Position numbers and translations under genes: made by a program | Notes under the pieces: model-generated | What the model was told of the DNA's origin: nothing | The model's database searches: none | What the model saw: the letters and a program-made list of their open reading frames with translations, nothing else | Shown: in pieces, positions 27,697 to 37,658 of the stretch | How the letters are laid out: every line of letters starts with the position of its first letter | Position numbering within the stretch: the stretch's first letter is position 1 | DNA from: a virus | IMG/VR virus record: IMGVR_UViG_3300032182_000456 | Location: 1-41,313 of that record | DNA length: 41,313 nucleotides | Strand: one strand, 5' to 3'

Positions 27697-30600
27697 ATGA
27701 GTTTTAATATCAATTCCGATAAAGAGTTTGTAAGAGGTTCTCAACCCAAACTCATCGGTGATAACGAACTTACCATTCGATCGGGTACAGGCTCGTTAGA
27801 AAAAGAAATCCTTCGTGCTCAACTTGATAGCAATACTGGATTGCCTCGTGTTGGTATCAATAGAACTGGGCAAAGAGTTGATACGATTAAAATCACCGCT
27901 GGCGGTTCTGGATATACTAGCGCACCTTCCGTAACTATTTCTCCCCCAGCAGCTGGTGGAGTTCAAGCTCTTGCTTCTGCCTTCATCTTCAATGGTGAAG
28001 TAACTACAATTGCTGTTAATAATCCAGGAAGTGGATATACTTCTGCACCAACAGTAACATTTTCTGGAGGTGGTGGTGTAGGTGCTGCTGCTACAGCAAC
28101 ACTCGATACGGTTGATTTTGAATTAGATATTTCTGGTGCTATCAGAACTTCTACTTCTATCATTTCTGATACTGCAAGAATTCTCAACCTAGATGTTGAT
28201 AATCTAATTAGTCCTGATCTAAATCACAGAGCTCCAAACTTAAAAACCTACGCTAACGCTACAGGAACTCTTTGGTCTGCAAGTGTTTTCTTACAGAAAG
28301 ATTCATACAGATATTTTGGATCAAATATTTATCAAGTAACAGTTTCTGGTACTACTGGAGCAGATGCTCCAACTCATACTGATGGCGAAGCAGTCAATGG
28401 TACTGCTACACTAAAGCATATTGGTTTTAGAGTAGATGATAATGAAGCGTTTGGATATGGAACAACAGGAGAATCTGGTGTATATCCAAGATCTATTACA
28501 CCTGTACTTGGTGACAGATCTGATAAGATTGCAACTACAGAATACGTCCTCAATCTAGCAACGAATGACGTTGGTGGTCGTATCTATGTTTCTCAACAGA
28601 TTGGTTCCGACCAAAACGATGGTCGTTCTGCTGTCAATCCTGTCCGCACAATTAAGAAAGCGGCACAGTTAGCATGGGCAACTCCTGGCGTAAAAGAAAC
28701 ACTGATCGTTTCTGGTGGTGACTACGTAGAAGATAACCCAATTTCTCTACCACCCGATTGTTCTATTGTAGGTGATAACTTACGTCTCGTCATCATGAGA
28801 CCTGCCAATCCTGGCAAACACATGGTCAAGTTTGGTGATAAAAACTATGTTATTGGTGTTACCTTCCGTGACCAAATTGACTCAAATGGAGACGCAGTTT
28901 CCACTTGGGACTTTGCTATGGTATTTGATGATAAGCAAAGAGTTATCATCGACAATGAAGTCAATGGAGACTTTGGTGTAGATTTCCCAATTGGTCATCA
29001 AATTTTTGGACCAGACAAGTTTAATGTCGATTTCCAGCAAAACACTGGTCTATCAGCACTTACCAGTGGTTTAGAGGTAGTTGGTGTCAATACTGGTGCT
29101 AGAGCAAAAATTAGTAACGTTACGTTCGAGACAACTACTGGAGCATCAGCGTTCATTAATGGTAGTGTAGATGTTCTTCTAACTAGTGGTTCTTTCGTAG
29201 AAGGTGAGAGATTTGACTATATTGTTTCTGGTTCTCAAGGAAGTCAGATCAATACACAAACAATCACCGCAACTGCTGGAACAAACACACTGATTTTTTC
29301 GACAAATCCTACTGGCGATAGCATTATTCCAGGAAGTTACATCTTTCTAGATGATACTGCAGATGCCAACTTTACTCAAGGATTCTACGAAGTTGCAACT
29401 ATTGATGATACCAATGCTCCAACTAGTTATGAAGTAACAGTTGTACCTATTCTCAACTCACCTTCTTGGGAAACTAATCAAGCAGCATCTATCAATATTT
29501 TCCAGGCTGCTATCGTAACAGAGTCTTTTGATAGTACCTCTATTAAATCAATTAGAGCAGAGGGTGAAGTTGTTTCTGTGGATGAAGATGTAACTTCAAC
29601 TCTTCCCATTCAGAGAATTGATTTCTCTCTACAGGGAGATCCAAGTATCGCAACTGGTGGTTTCCAAAATGCTCAGTTTGGTAATGCAGAAGATCTTGGT
29701 GGTATTGTATTCTATACGAACCAACTAGTTGGTAGAGACAACATTCACGACTTCAAAGAAGGTCAAGAAATTGAAATTTCTGGATTGCCTACTTTAAATC
29801 CAGACCTATCTTTCCTGATGGGCAAACAAAGAATTTACAAAGTTCTAGAAGATGCTGATGGTCGTTCTAGAAGATTTGTAATTCCAAAGAAAGCTCCAAC
29901 AATTAATGATTCAAACTTTGATCCTGGACAGACAGCGGTTGTAAAATCTTACTCCAAGTCAGTTACACTAACACTACTAAACTCACCAAATGAATTTAGT
30001 CTTTCTACTCCAGTAGAAAGAAGATTCCAAGATGCTTGTGTATTCTTACGCAACAACCGAGATTTTATTGCAGATGAAGTTGTAGGAAGGATTAATGATC
30101 AATTTAAGAAAGAATACTATTCTGTTTATAATGTAAGTGGAACTTCCTTTGATATTTTCTTGGGAACACTAGATCATGAAAATACTTATGATAGTGCAAA
30201 CCCAACTGGTACTGCAACTTTCGGTGGAGTTACTGCTAATGTAACTAATTTTGTTTATGACACAGCAGTAACTGGAGTAGCAACAGTAACTACTGATGTA
30301 TCACTAAATCTTTCAGAAGACGATACTGTACAACTAGCAGGTCTTGAGATTTCTTGTGATGCAGGAACTAAAGTCTATCCATCATACAGTTCTCCTACTG
30401 TAACAAATAGCACAACTAATGGTGATGAACAGTGTCGCCAAGATGTAAGGCATTTTATCAACGCTATTGTAAGAGACCTCGAATTTGGTTCTAACCATAA
30501 CATTATTGAAGCAGCACAGAAGTATATTGTTGGTGCTAAGATTGCTTACATTGAAAATGAGATTATACAGACTGTACGTGCAATTGAATATGCTAGAGAA

Positions 30601-33600
30601 CTAGCAATCCTTGCAATGAGAAACTGGAGAACTGGAGATGGAACTCCAGGCAATCCAGCATATACCCCAGTATATTCTAGCGTACCAAGATATTTTGATG
30701 ACAGTGTTATTACATCAACTGCTGGAACTCCTGCATGTGATGATGTAAGATCTGCTATTGATACTCTTGCATATCTATATGTTGATGTTATCGCTAACGA
30801 TGCTTCTGGTACATATCTAGATGCTGCATATCTAATTGCTAGAAACAGAGATCTGATTGCAGATCAAGCACTTATCAATACTGAGGCACAGTTCCCTTCT
30901 CTAGGACTGTCTGATATTCATCAAAGAAAGTGCCGTAGAGATATTAATTATATTCTAGGTGGTCTAATTAGAGACCTTGTTCTTGGAGGAAACTCTGGCA
31001 TTGTAACTAATGCAGAAACATACTTCACAGGAACTGCACTGACTGGTATTGATGCATCTCAAATAGAAGAGACCAGATATGCATATACTCAAGTAAGAGA
31101 TCTTGCTATCGCAGCGATGCGTGGATGGAAAGATGGTACTGGCGCTGCTGTAACCACATCTTCTCCAATTCCACAGTTTGTTGATGCAACTATTCTAGCA
31201 GATCCTCTAGGTAATCCTCTTTGTGCAAACGTAGAAGCATCTATCACAACTTCTATGGGTATTCTAGATGGCATTCTAGAGTATGCAGAGGATCCTGCTA
31301 GTGGAACTGCAATCGAACCAGGAACTACTACTAAGACTACAGGAACATTATTTGACACCACGAATGTAATTACATATCCAGATAGTTACATTTATGATGC
31401 TAACAATCAAAGAATGGCAATTCGTGGTGACTTTGATGATTATCCAATCATTGAGGCATCGCCATATACTCAGAACTCTTCTATCATTTCGTTCTTAGGT
31501 GGTAGTGGTGCTCTAGTTGATGGTTCTAAAGTTAAGCAACCCAACTGTCCTTTCCCTGGTCTAGAACTTGATGGTTCCGCAACCTTCCCCAATCAGGGTA
31601 AGTCGATGGTTGCATCTGCATTCACCATCGTCTCCTTTGGTGGTACAGGATATAAAATTATTGAAGATGGTTACACTCAGTTAGTTTCGGTCTTCGTTAT
31701 CTTCTGTGCTGATGGTATTCTTGCTGAGTCTGGTGGTTATGCATCAGTTACAAACTCCGCTACAAACTTTGGTCAGTTTGCTCTACGTGGTAGAGGATTC
31801 AGAAGAGAAGCATATACATTTGACGTTGGTACTATCGTTAATGTTTCTGCAACTCCAACTGGAAGAACTATCTTCACTGTTGATAATTTAGGAAGAGAAC
31901 CACTAGAGCACTATGTTGTTAAAGTTGATGGTCATAGTAATGTATCAAGCACAGTAGAATACTTCATCGACGAAGTATCTGGTGTTACAGTTGGTCCTCC
32001 TTTCTCTGCTACGATCACCATCGACGATGGAACTGGACAACCATATAGCGTCATCAGAGACAGTGATGGAACTTCTCAAACTGCTGCTTCTCTTCTTGGA
32101 GAAACTATCAGACTTCACAGACCATCTATTGTTAATAGTTCTTCCCACACTTGGGAATTCGCAGGTTCTGGTACTAACTATCTCGCACTACCTGAAAACG
32201 GTGGTACTAAGGTAGAGGCAAACGAGCAAGTCTCTGAGGACTATGGTCGTGTATATGTCTCTGGTACTGACGAACTAGGTGACTTCAAAGTTGGTACTTT
32301 TGCTCAGATTGAAAACAGAACTGGTGCTATCACCTTTACTGGTACGGTTACTATCTCTGAAGTTGAATTCTTGAAACTGAAGGGTGGCGACGTTGTTGTT
32401 ACTGGTTTCGATGCATCCAACACACTTGGTGGTGCTAATGCTACTGACTCTAAACTACCTACTCAAAAGGCAGTTAAGGATTATATCACTAACAACCTTG
32501 GTCCTTACATCAACAAACCATACTCTACAAACGCTGTTCCTAGAGCACTGGTTGAACTTACCGATTCGGGTAAGATTTCTATCGACCAAATTCCAGCACT
32601 AAGACCATTTGAAGTTTATACTGTTGCAAACCAGCAAGAAAGAACTTCTATCGAAGGAGCACTCGCTGGTGACATTGCTATTCAGCAAGACACAACTACA
32701 TCATTCATTCTTAACAATGACTTGGATAGTTTGTTCCTTGCATTTGGTGTTGATCCAACTATCCAATTTACAATTGGCGATATCTTCCTCGGTAGCATAT
32801 CTCAAGGAAGAATTCAAGCAACTGAATATAGACAAGGCGTAGTCCATACTATCAATATTACCGATGGTGGTTCTGGTTATACCTCTCCACCTACAGTAAC
32901 AATTGCTGGTGGTAATCCACAGCAAGGTGCAATATCTGCTGCAGCAACTTGCACTATTGCTAATGGAGAAGTTGTAACTGTAACTATTGTTGAATTCAAT
33001 GGTCTCAAAGGTGGTAAAGGTTATACTACCGCTCCAACAGTTACATTCTCAGCTCCTGCTGGATCTGGAACTCAGGCAACTGGTGTCGCATTAATTGAAA
33101 GCAGATTGTATGGCAACATTGTCAATAACATTGCTATTACTGATACCGATACTATTGATTCCAGTGATATCCCAGCAGTAACTATTAATCTCACCAGAGT
33201 TGTTAATACATCATCATTTGATAGTAACAACTGGGTATCACTAACTTCCAGCACTATCGACGGTTCTACCCTTATTGGTGGTCCAATCCCAGCAAACGTT
33301 ATTGCTACTGGAGGAACTGCAAACTCATTCACATTCTTGCGTGGAGATCAAAACTGGGCACTAGCAGTACAATCTGTCAAGAGCACAGAGACTAGATATT
33401 TTGCAAAACTAAGTTCTCAAGCTTCTTCTGGAAGTTCCGAACTACAATTTACAACCAATTCTGATGTACTGGTTGGACACGAAGTTGTTGCTAATGTAAC
33501 AGGTATTCAAGCAAATACTAACATCGATGGAGTATTAACATCTGGCGGATTTACAACTATTTCCCTCAGCAATACTCTAACATCAACAATTCCAGTTAAT

Positions 33601-36486
33601 ACAGTTATTGAATTTGATAGAGGATCATCTCCTATCACATTTGAGTCTTCATACACGCAAGGTGGATTTGTAGATTCTATCGTAATTGCTAATGGTGGTT
33701 CTGGATTTACAAATGGTCAATACTTTGACCAGCAATTACTTGGTGGTACTGGAACTGGTTTAAGAGCAAACATTACAGTAGCAAACAATGCAATCAGCGA
33801 TATTGTTGTTACTGATGGTGGTGTTGGATTTACCGCAGATTTCAATATTACTACACTACCAACTGCTACCATTGGTGCAGGATCCAATGCAGTATTAGCA
33901 GCAAAAATTTCTACAGTTAATAAGCAATATGCAAATGTTGCTATTGATGTTCAGAGAGTTACTGATCTAACGGTCAGTGCAGACCTCTTCGGTACAATTG
34001 GTGTTGCTAGATTTAAGAAATCTCAGTTTGATATTGGCACAGAAGGTAACGGTTCTGTCACACTGAAAACTGGTGCTGATAGTGGTCTAGATGCTGACCT
34101 CCTCGATGGTGCTCAAGGTGCGTTCTATCTAAACTCAACTAACCAGAATTCTGGAACTTTACCAACTGATAGACTATCTGGTACTTACAATATTAGTATC
34201 TCGGGTTCTTCCGCAAACACCATTCGTTTGATTACTGGTACAAACAACCCAACATCAAACCCATCTCCTAATAACTTTGTTGAAGGTATTATTGCTAATA
34301 CGATTAACAACAGTGCTAATGGTCTCAATGATGGTGGAAGCAAGAACCTTGTAATGACCATCAGAAATGGTGGATCTGGATTTGATGCTTCCTTCGGTGG
34401 TGTAAGACAACTTGCATTCACTGATAATGACAACATGTACCTCCGTGGTTCTGGAACTGGTGTCACCGCTTTTGGTTCTTGGGGTAAGATCTGGAGTTCT
34501 CTCAATGATGGTCCTGGATCTGATCTTGACGCTGATAAACTAGACAACCGCCAAGGCATCTGGTATCAGAATGCTCTGAATGTCAATTACGGAACTCTAT
34601 CTGATGAAAGACTTCCAAGATTTATCAGTGCATCATCTTTCCGCGATGATCTAACAATCAAATCATTCAATGGAGATCCAAGATATCAAATCTATGTTAG
34701 TGGTTTAGTTCTAGGATCTACACCATTTACTCCTGGTAACTCTGTCAATCTGTATAACAGCAATTCTCAGAATGTAGGTGAAATCACGATTGATAATCTT
34801 ATCGTCAATGACGATACTGTTGATAACTTTAATGATTATACAATTATCGTTGGTAGATTAACAACTGGTAATTTCATTGGTGCAGAAACTATTGGATCTG
34901 CAAGCAATAGAGTTCCATTCCAAGACTTCTCTATTGAAGACGGTAACACCATTGATGTTGCTGTACTGGAAAGTGATAGTGGAACAGCTAACCTAAGACT
35001 AGGAAGAAAGGACGGTGTTTCTTCTGCACCTGGAATCTATTTCAATAGTTCTCAGTTAGCAGCAAACTACAACGTTGCAATGATTGCTTCTGGTGGCAAT
35101 GGAACTGACGGATCTGGAACTCTGAACGTTCAGGTTGTTAATGCCGATGGAATGACCATCAACGGTAACCAGATCTGGAACGCAGGCAACATTCAATTCC
35201 AAACAACCAATGTTCCAAACACTGCTGTTCTTCGTGATGCTAATGGAGATATTGCTGTTGGAGCTATCACTGGTAACGTAACTGGTGCTGCTTCTCTAAA
35301 CGTATTGAAAGCAGGCGACACCATGACTGGTTCGCTAACTCTAACTGGTGCTGGATCTAACCTAAGCGTATCTGGAACATCTACTCTAACTGGCGACACA
35401 ACAATTAGTGGAGATCTGATTGTTGATACAAATACATTCTTTGTAGATGCATCAACGAATAGAGTTGGTATTAACTCTGGCACTCCAGCTAGAACGTTTG
35501 ATATTGGTGGTTCTGGTGCAGGTGATGTTGTTGGTATTAAAGGTGGCAATTATAACCAAGTCAATATAGCACACAGTAGCAACAGTGCTTGGGGATTATT
35601 GATAGGCAATAGCGACAATACCCTCAATAGTGCTTATCATTTCTCTACTTCTGGAAACAATAGTAGTTGTGCAATCGTCAATATGAATGACGATGCACTG
35701 CACTTCGGAACAAATAATGTTGAGAGAATGACCATCAAGCATGATGGTACAGTTGGCATCGGAACAAACAATCCAGATTCTAATTTTGGTTTAGATGTAA
35801 ATGCTGCTGCTCGTGTTAGAGAAACTCTAACTCTAGACAGTGCAAATGATAACTCAGGTGTTGGTGTCCGTTTCCTTGGTGCTTCTTCCTATAGAAACTT
35901 TAGAATTGGTAACCAGTTAATTGGCAATGATATCTTCGCTATTCAAGCATCGACTGCTAATGGCGGAACATCTTGGAATGCTACACCTGCTATTGCAATT
36001 GATGGTGGTACAAACAGAGTTTCTATTAACACCACAACTACAACAGTCAATGGCATCAACATGGCGTTGAATGTTGAGGGTAACTTCAACCTCAACGGAA
36101 CTCTATATGCTAATGGTTCTCCATTCGTTACTTCCAAATGGACTGATAGCACGACTGGCGGACACATCTACAGACTATCTAGAGTTGGTGTTAATCAGGC
36201 AGATCCTGATTATCAACTACATGTTAATGGATCTTCTAACTTCATTGGTGCTTCCTTCGGAACTACCACCGCAAGTGCATCCAATAACAATAACGACAAC
36301 GCTATGAGAGTGATGGGTGACAGACAGTATATTGATACCTACGGTGTCATGAAGGCAAACAGAAACACAGTTGCAGAAAACGTCACCGTTCCTGCAAACA
36401 CAAACTGTATGTCTGCTGGACCAATTGAATTGACTGGCAACACAGTAGTCACCATCCTAGATGGTGCTGCATGGTCGATCATCTAA
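27697..36486 (+). CDS. Giant tail fibre protein with beta-helix and tail-fibre repeats
   Basis: A 2929-residue protein, very likely a long tail fibre. Two G-S-G-Y-T-S-A-P beta motifs lie near residues 70-120. Residues 189-241 hold a segment like the binding-type module in the 1403-residue fibre. Residues 293-430 start with I-Y-V-S-x-x-I-G-S-D-x-N-D-G and P-V-R-T-I-K-K-A-A, typical of a pectate lyase-like beta-helix. Residues 777-1147 hold two copies of a helical module also found in the 3499-residue protein. Residues 1237-1400 look beta-helical again. L-P-T-Q-K-A-V-K-D-Y-I (about 1589) and two D-x-L-D-A-D-x-L-D-x-x-Q-G repeats (near 2130 and 2276) are classic fibre motifs, as is K-A-G-D-T-M-T-G-S-L-T-L-T (about 2540). 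The C-terminus carries A-E-N-V-T-V-P-A-N-T-N-C-M-S-A-G-P, a fibre end I have seen in cyanophages. No S74 peptidase motif is visible. It probably contacts the host surface. Confidence 0.9.
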   Translation: MSFNINSDKEFVRGSQPKLIGDNELTIRSGTGSLEKEILRAQLDSNTGLPRVGINRTGQRVDTIKITAGGSGYTSAPSVTISPPAAGGVQALASAFIFNGEVTTIAVNNPGSGYTSAPTVTFSGGGGVGAAATATLDTVDFELDISGAIRTSTSIISDTARILNLDVDNLISPDLNHRAPNLKTYANATGTLWSASVFLQKDSYRYFGSNIYQVTVSGTTGADAPTHTDGEAVNGTATLKHIGFRVDDNEAFGYGTTGESGVYPRSITPVLGDRSDKIATTEYVLNLATNDVGGRIYVSQQIGSDQNDGRSAVNPVRTIKKAAQLAWATPGVKETLIVSGGDYVEDNPISLPPDCSIVGDNLRLVIMRPANPGKHMVKFGDKNYVIGVTFRDQIDSNGDAVSTWDFAMVFDDKQRVIIDNEVNGDFGVDFPIGHQIFGPDKFNVDFQQNTGLSALTSGLEVVGVNTGARAKISNVTFETTTGASAFINGSVDVLLTSGSFVEGERFDYIVSGSQGSQINTQTITATAGTNTLIFSTNPTGDSIIPGSYIFLDDTADANFTQGFYEVATIDDTNAPTSYEVTVVPILNSPSWETNQAASINIFQAAIVTESFDSTSIKSIRAEGEVVSVDEDVTSTLPIQRIDFSLQGDPSIATGGFQNAQFGNAEDLGGIVFYTNQLVGRDNIHDFKEGQEIEISGLPTLNPDLSFLMGKQRIYKVLEDADGRSRRFVIPKKAPTINDSNFDPGQTAVVKSYSKSVTLTLLNSPNEFSLSTPVERRFQDACVFLRNNRDFIADEVVGRINDQFKKEYYSVYNVSGTSFDIFLGTLDHENTYDSANPTGTATFGGVTANVTNFVYDTAVTGVATVTTDVSLNLSEDDTVQLAGLEISCDAGTKVYPSYSSPTVTNSTTNGDEQCRQDVRHFINAIVRDLEFGSNHNIIEAAQKYIVGAKIAYIENEIIQTVRAIEYARELAILAMRNWRTGDGTPGNPAYTPVYSSVPRYFDDSVITSTAGTPACDDVRSAIDTLAYLYVDVIANDASGTYLDAAYLIARNRDLIADQALINTEAQFPSLGLSDIHQRKCRRDINYILGGLIRDLVLGGNSGIVTNAETYFTGTALTGIDASQIEETRYAYTQVRDLAIAAMRGWKDGTGAAVTTSSPIPQFVDATILADPLGNPLCANVEASITTSMGILDGILEYAEDPASGTAIEPGTTTKTTGTLFDTTNVITYPDSYIYDANNQRMAIRGDFDDYPIIEASPYTQNSSIISFLGGSGALVDGSKVKQPNCPFPGLELDGSATFPNQGKSMVASAFTIVSFGGTGYKIIEDGYTQLVSVFVIFCADGILAESGGYASVTNSATNFGQFALRGRGFRREAYTFDVGTIVNVSATPTGRTIFTVDNLGREPLEHYVVKVDGHSNVSSTVEYFIDEVSGVTVGPPFSATITIDDGTGQPYSVIRDSDGTSQTAASLLGETIRLHRPSIVNSSSHTWEFAGSGTNYLALPENGGTKVEANEQVSEDYGRVYVSGTDELGDFKVGTFAQIENRTGAITFTGTVTISEVEFLKLKGGDVVVTGFDASNTLGGANATDSKLPTQKAVKDYITNNLGPYINKPYSTNAVPRALVELTDSGKISIDQIPALRPFEVYTVANQQERTSIEGALAGDIAIQQDTTTSFILNNDLDSLFLAFGVDPTIQFTIGDIFLGSISQGRIQATEYRQGVVHTINITDGGSGYTSPPTVTIAGGNPQQGAISAAATCTIANGEVVTVTIVEFNGLKGGKGYTTAPTVTFSAPAGSGTQATGVALIESRLYGNIVNNIAITDTDTIDSSDIPAVTINLTRVVNTSSFDSNNWVSLTSSTIDGSTLIGGPIPANVIATGGTANSFTFLRGDQNWALAVQSVKSTETRYFAKLSSQASSGSSELQFTTNSDVLVGHEVVANVTGIQANTNIDGVLTSGGFTTISLSNTLTSTIPVNTVIEFDRGSSPITFESSYTQGGFVDSIVIANGGSGFTNGQYFDQQLLGGTGTGLRANITVANNAISDIVVTDGGVGFTADFNITTLPTATIGAGSNAVLAAKISTVNKQYANVAIDVQRVTDLTVSADLFGTIGVARFKKSQFDIGTEGNGSVTLKTGADSGLDADLLDGAQGAFYLNSTNQNSGTLPTDRLSGTYNISISGSSANTIRLITGTNNPTSNPSPNNFVEGIIANTINNSANGLNDGGSKNLVMTIRNGGSGFDASFGGVRQLAFTDNDNMYLRGSGTGVTAFGSWGKIWSSLNDGPGSDLDADKLDNRQGIWYQNALNVNYGTLSDERLPRFISASSFRDDLTIKSFNGDPRYQIYVSGLVLGSTPFTPGNSVNLYNSNSQNVGEITIDNLIVNDDTVDNFNDYTIIVGRLTTGNFIGAETIGSASNRVPFQDFSIEDGNTIDVAVLESDSGTANLRLGRKDGVSSAPGIYFNSSQLAANYNVAMIASGGNGTDGSGTLNVQVVNADGMTINGNQIWNAGNIQFQTTNVPNTAVLRDANGDIAVGAITGNVTGAASLNVLKAGDTMTGSLTLTGAGSNLSVSGTSTLTGDTTISGDLIVDTNTFFVDASTNRVGINSGTPARTFDIGGSGAGDVVGIKGGNYNQVNIAHSSNSAWGLLIGNSDNTLNSAYHFSTSGNNSSCAIVNMNDDALHFGTNNVERMTIKHDGTVGIGTNNPDSNFGLDVNAAARVRETLTLDSANDNSGVGVRFLGASSYRNFRIGNQLIGNDIFAIQASTANGGTSWNATPAIAIDGGTNRVSINTTTTTVNGINMALNVEGNFNLNGTLYANGSPFVTSKWTDSTTGGHIYRLSRVGVNQADPDYQLHVNGSSNFIGASFGTTTASASNNNNDNAMRVMGDRQYIDTYGVMKANRNTVAENVTVPANTNCMSAGPIELTGNTVVTILDGAAWSII

Positions 36487-36499
36487 ATAAATATAAATA
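36482..36499 (+). promoter_or_regulatory. Late promoter-like boxes upstream of the short fibre gene
   Basis: Two boxes almost touch: TCTAAATA at 36482-36489, overlapping the fibre stop codon, and an exact TATAAATA at 36492-36499. They lie 32 and 22 bases before the ATG at 36522. The first has the spacing seen at the other units; the second matches the T4 consensus better, so which one is used is uncertain. GGAAAC and AAGAAAG follow as weak ribosome sites. Confidence 0.7.
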
Positions 36500-36521
36500 A
36501 CAACGGAAACAAGAAAGTAAA

Positions 36522-36938
36522 ATGGCAAGTATTCTAAAGTGTGATACTTTGCAGACAACTGCAGGGGTAACATATGTTTCCAACGGAGCTTTCGTTGGGG
36601 GTGGAATCAGTACAGCAAGTAACATTTCAGGTGGATCTGCTGGACAGTTACTATATCAATCCGCTGCGGATACTACTGCAAAACTGAGTGTTGGTGGCAG
36701 CTCACAGGTTTTGGTTGGTGGAAGCACTCCTTCATGGACTAACATTAGTAGTCTAAGTGTTAGTAGTGCTGCTACACTTACCACTGCTAGAAACATTAAC
36801 GGTGTATCTTTTAATGGTTCTGCAAACATCGCAGTTAATCCAACTTCAGGTGCCTATTCCAATGGATGGGGCGCTAAAACAGTTTCTACTGGCAACCCAT
36901 CTGGTGGAAGCAACGGTGATATTTGGTACAAATACTAA
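36522..36938 (+). CDS. Short tail fibre-like protein
   Basis: A 138-residue glycine- and serine-rich protein. The N-terminus M-A-S-I-L-K-C-D-T-L-Q-T-T-A-G-V is followed by repeat-like fibre sequence, and residues 87-103 contain T-A-R-N-I-N-G-V-S-F-N-G-S-A-N-I, a motif common in phage tail fibres (usually T-x-R-x-I-N-G-V-x-F-x-G-S-A-x-I). It ends in G-D-I-W-Y-K-Y, again typical of fibre ends. It sits between the giant fibre and the chaperone-like gene and has its own late promoter box, so it is probably an accessory fibre or tip piece. It is too short to form a whole long fibre. Confidence 0.85.
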   Translation: MASILKCDTLQTTAGVTYVSNGAFVGGGISTASNISGGSAGQLLYQSAADTTAKLSVGGSSQVLVGGSTPSWTNISSLSVSSAATLTTARNINGVSFNGSANIAVNPTSGAYSNGWGAKTVSTGNPSGGSNGDIWYKY

Positions 36939-36948
36939 TTAAAGGAAC

Positions 36949-37650
36949 ATGTCAGAAGAAAAGACTTACTGGATGCCTGAAGTTCTTCCATCTCCAACAG
37001 AAGAATATAACGAAGCTCAGCGCACAAAATCCTATCTAACACCAGACGGTGAAGAAAAGAGACACCCTGGTTGGACTTATGAGAATCAAGCTTTAGTAGA
37101 TGATGATTATCTTCTAAAGAATGAGGGTTATCGTAGATTGATTGACAACTATCCTAGTGAAGTTGATGATGCCAATCATATTATTGAAAGAACAGATCTT
37201 TCGCAATGGATTGGTACTTCTACTACTGTAACAGTAAAGTATGATGTGTTTCAAATAAGAGAAGCATCATATCCATCAGTTTTAGCATTTGATAAAACTT
37301 GCGAAGAGAATGATATTTCTGAATGGACAGTTGATAAAGTCAATATGGTCATGACGAAGACCTATACTGTTGTAGATCTAACCCCAGAAGAATTGGCAAT
37401 CAAGAAAGAATCAACTTGGGCTGCTGTAAGAGAACATAGAAACAGAAGATTGCAAGAATCTGATGTTATTCTTCTTAAGGGTCTTGAGAACGGAAGAACA
37501 GTCTCAGAAGAAGTAAAAACTTATCGTCAAGCTTTGAGAGATTTCCCATCAACAATTACTGACATTACTACAATTGATGGTCCTACCACAAGAGTAGAAG
37601 ATGATGCTATCTGGCCATCTAAACCAGCAGAATCAAATTACTACGTTTAG
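36949..37650 (+). CDS. Tail fibre assembly chaperone-like protein
   Basis: A 233-residue protein whose C-terminal 85 residues match the phage tail assembly chaperone family (Phage_tail_APC type): T-W-A-A-V-R-E-H-R-N-R-R-L-Q-E-S-D-V, then V-K-T-Y-R-Q-A-L-R-D-F-P and I-W-P-S-K-P near the end. Such proteins help fibres trimerise or attach and are often not in the mature virion. The N-terminal 145 residues (with Y-W-M-P-E-V-L-P and H-P-G-W-T-Y) are unassigned and make it longer than the usual chaperone. The start has a good ribosome site, AAAGGA at 36941-36946. It lies between a short fibre gene and a glycine-rich adhesin-like gene, where fibre chaperones are expected. Confidence 0.82.
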   Translation: MSEEKTYWMPEVLPSPTEEYNEAQRTKSYLTPDGEEKRHPGWTYENQALVDDDYLLKNEGYRRLIDNYPSEVDDANHIIERTDLSQWIGTSTTVTVKYDVFQIREASYPSVLAFDKTCEENDISEWTVDKVNMVMTKTYTVVDLTPEELAIKKESTWAAVREHRNRRLQESDVILLKGLENGRTVSEEVKTYRQALRDFPSTITDITTIDGPTTRVEDDAIWPSKPAESNYYV

Positions 37651-37658
37651 TATAAATC

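Noticed and set aside
37651-37658. TATAAATC, close to a late promoter box
   Set aside because: It ends directly against the ATG at 37659, so a transcript started from it would lack that start codon, and the last base departs from the consensus.
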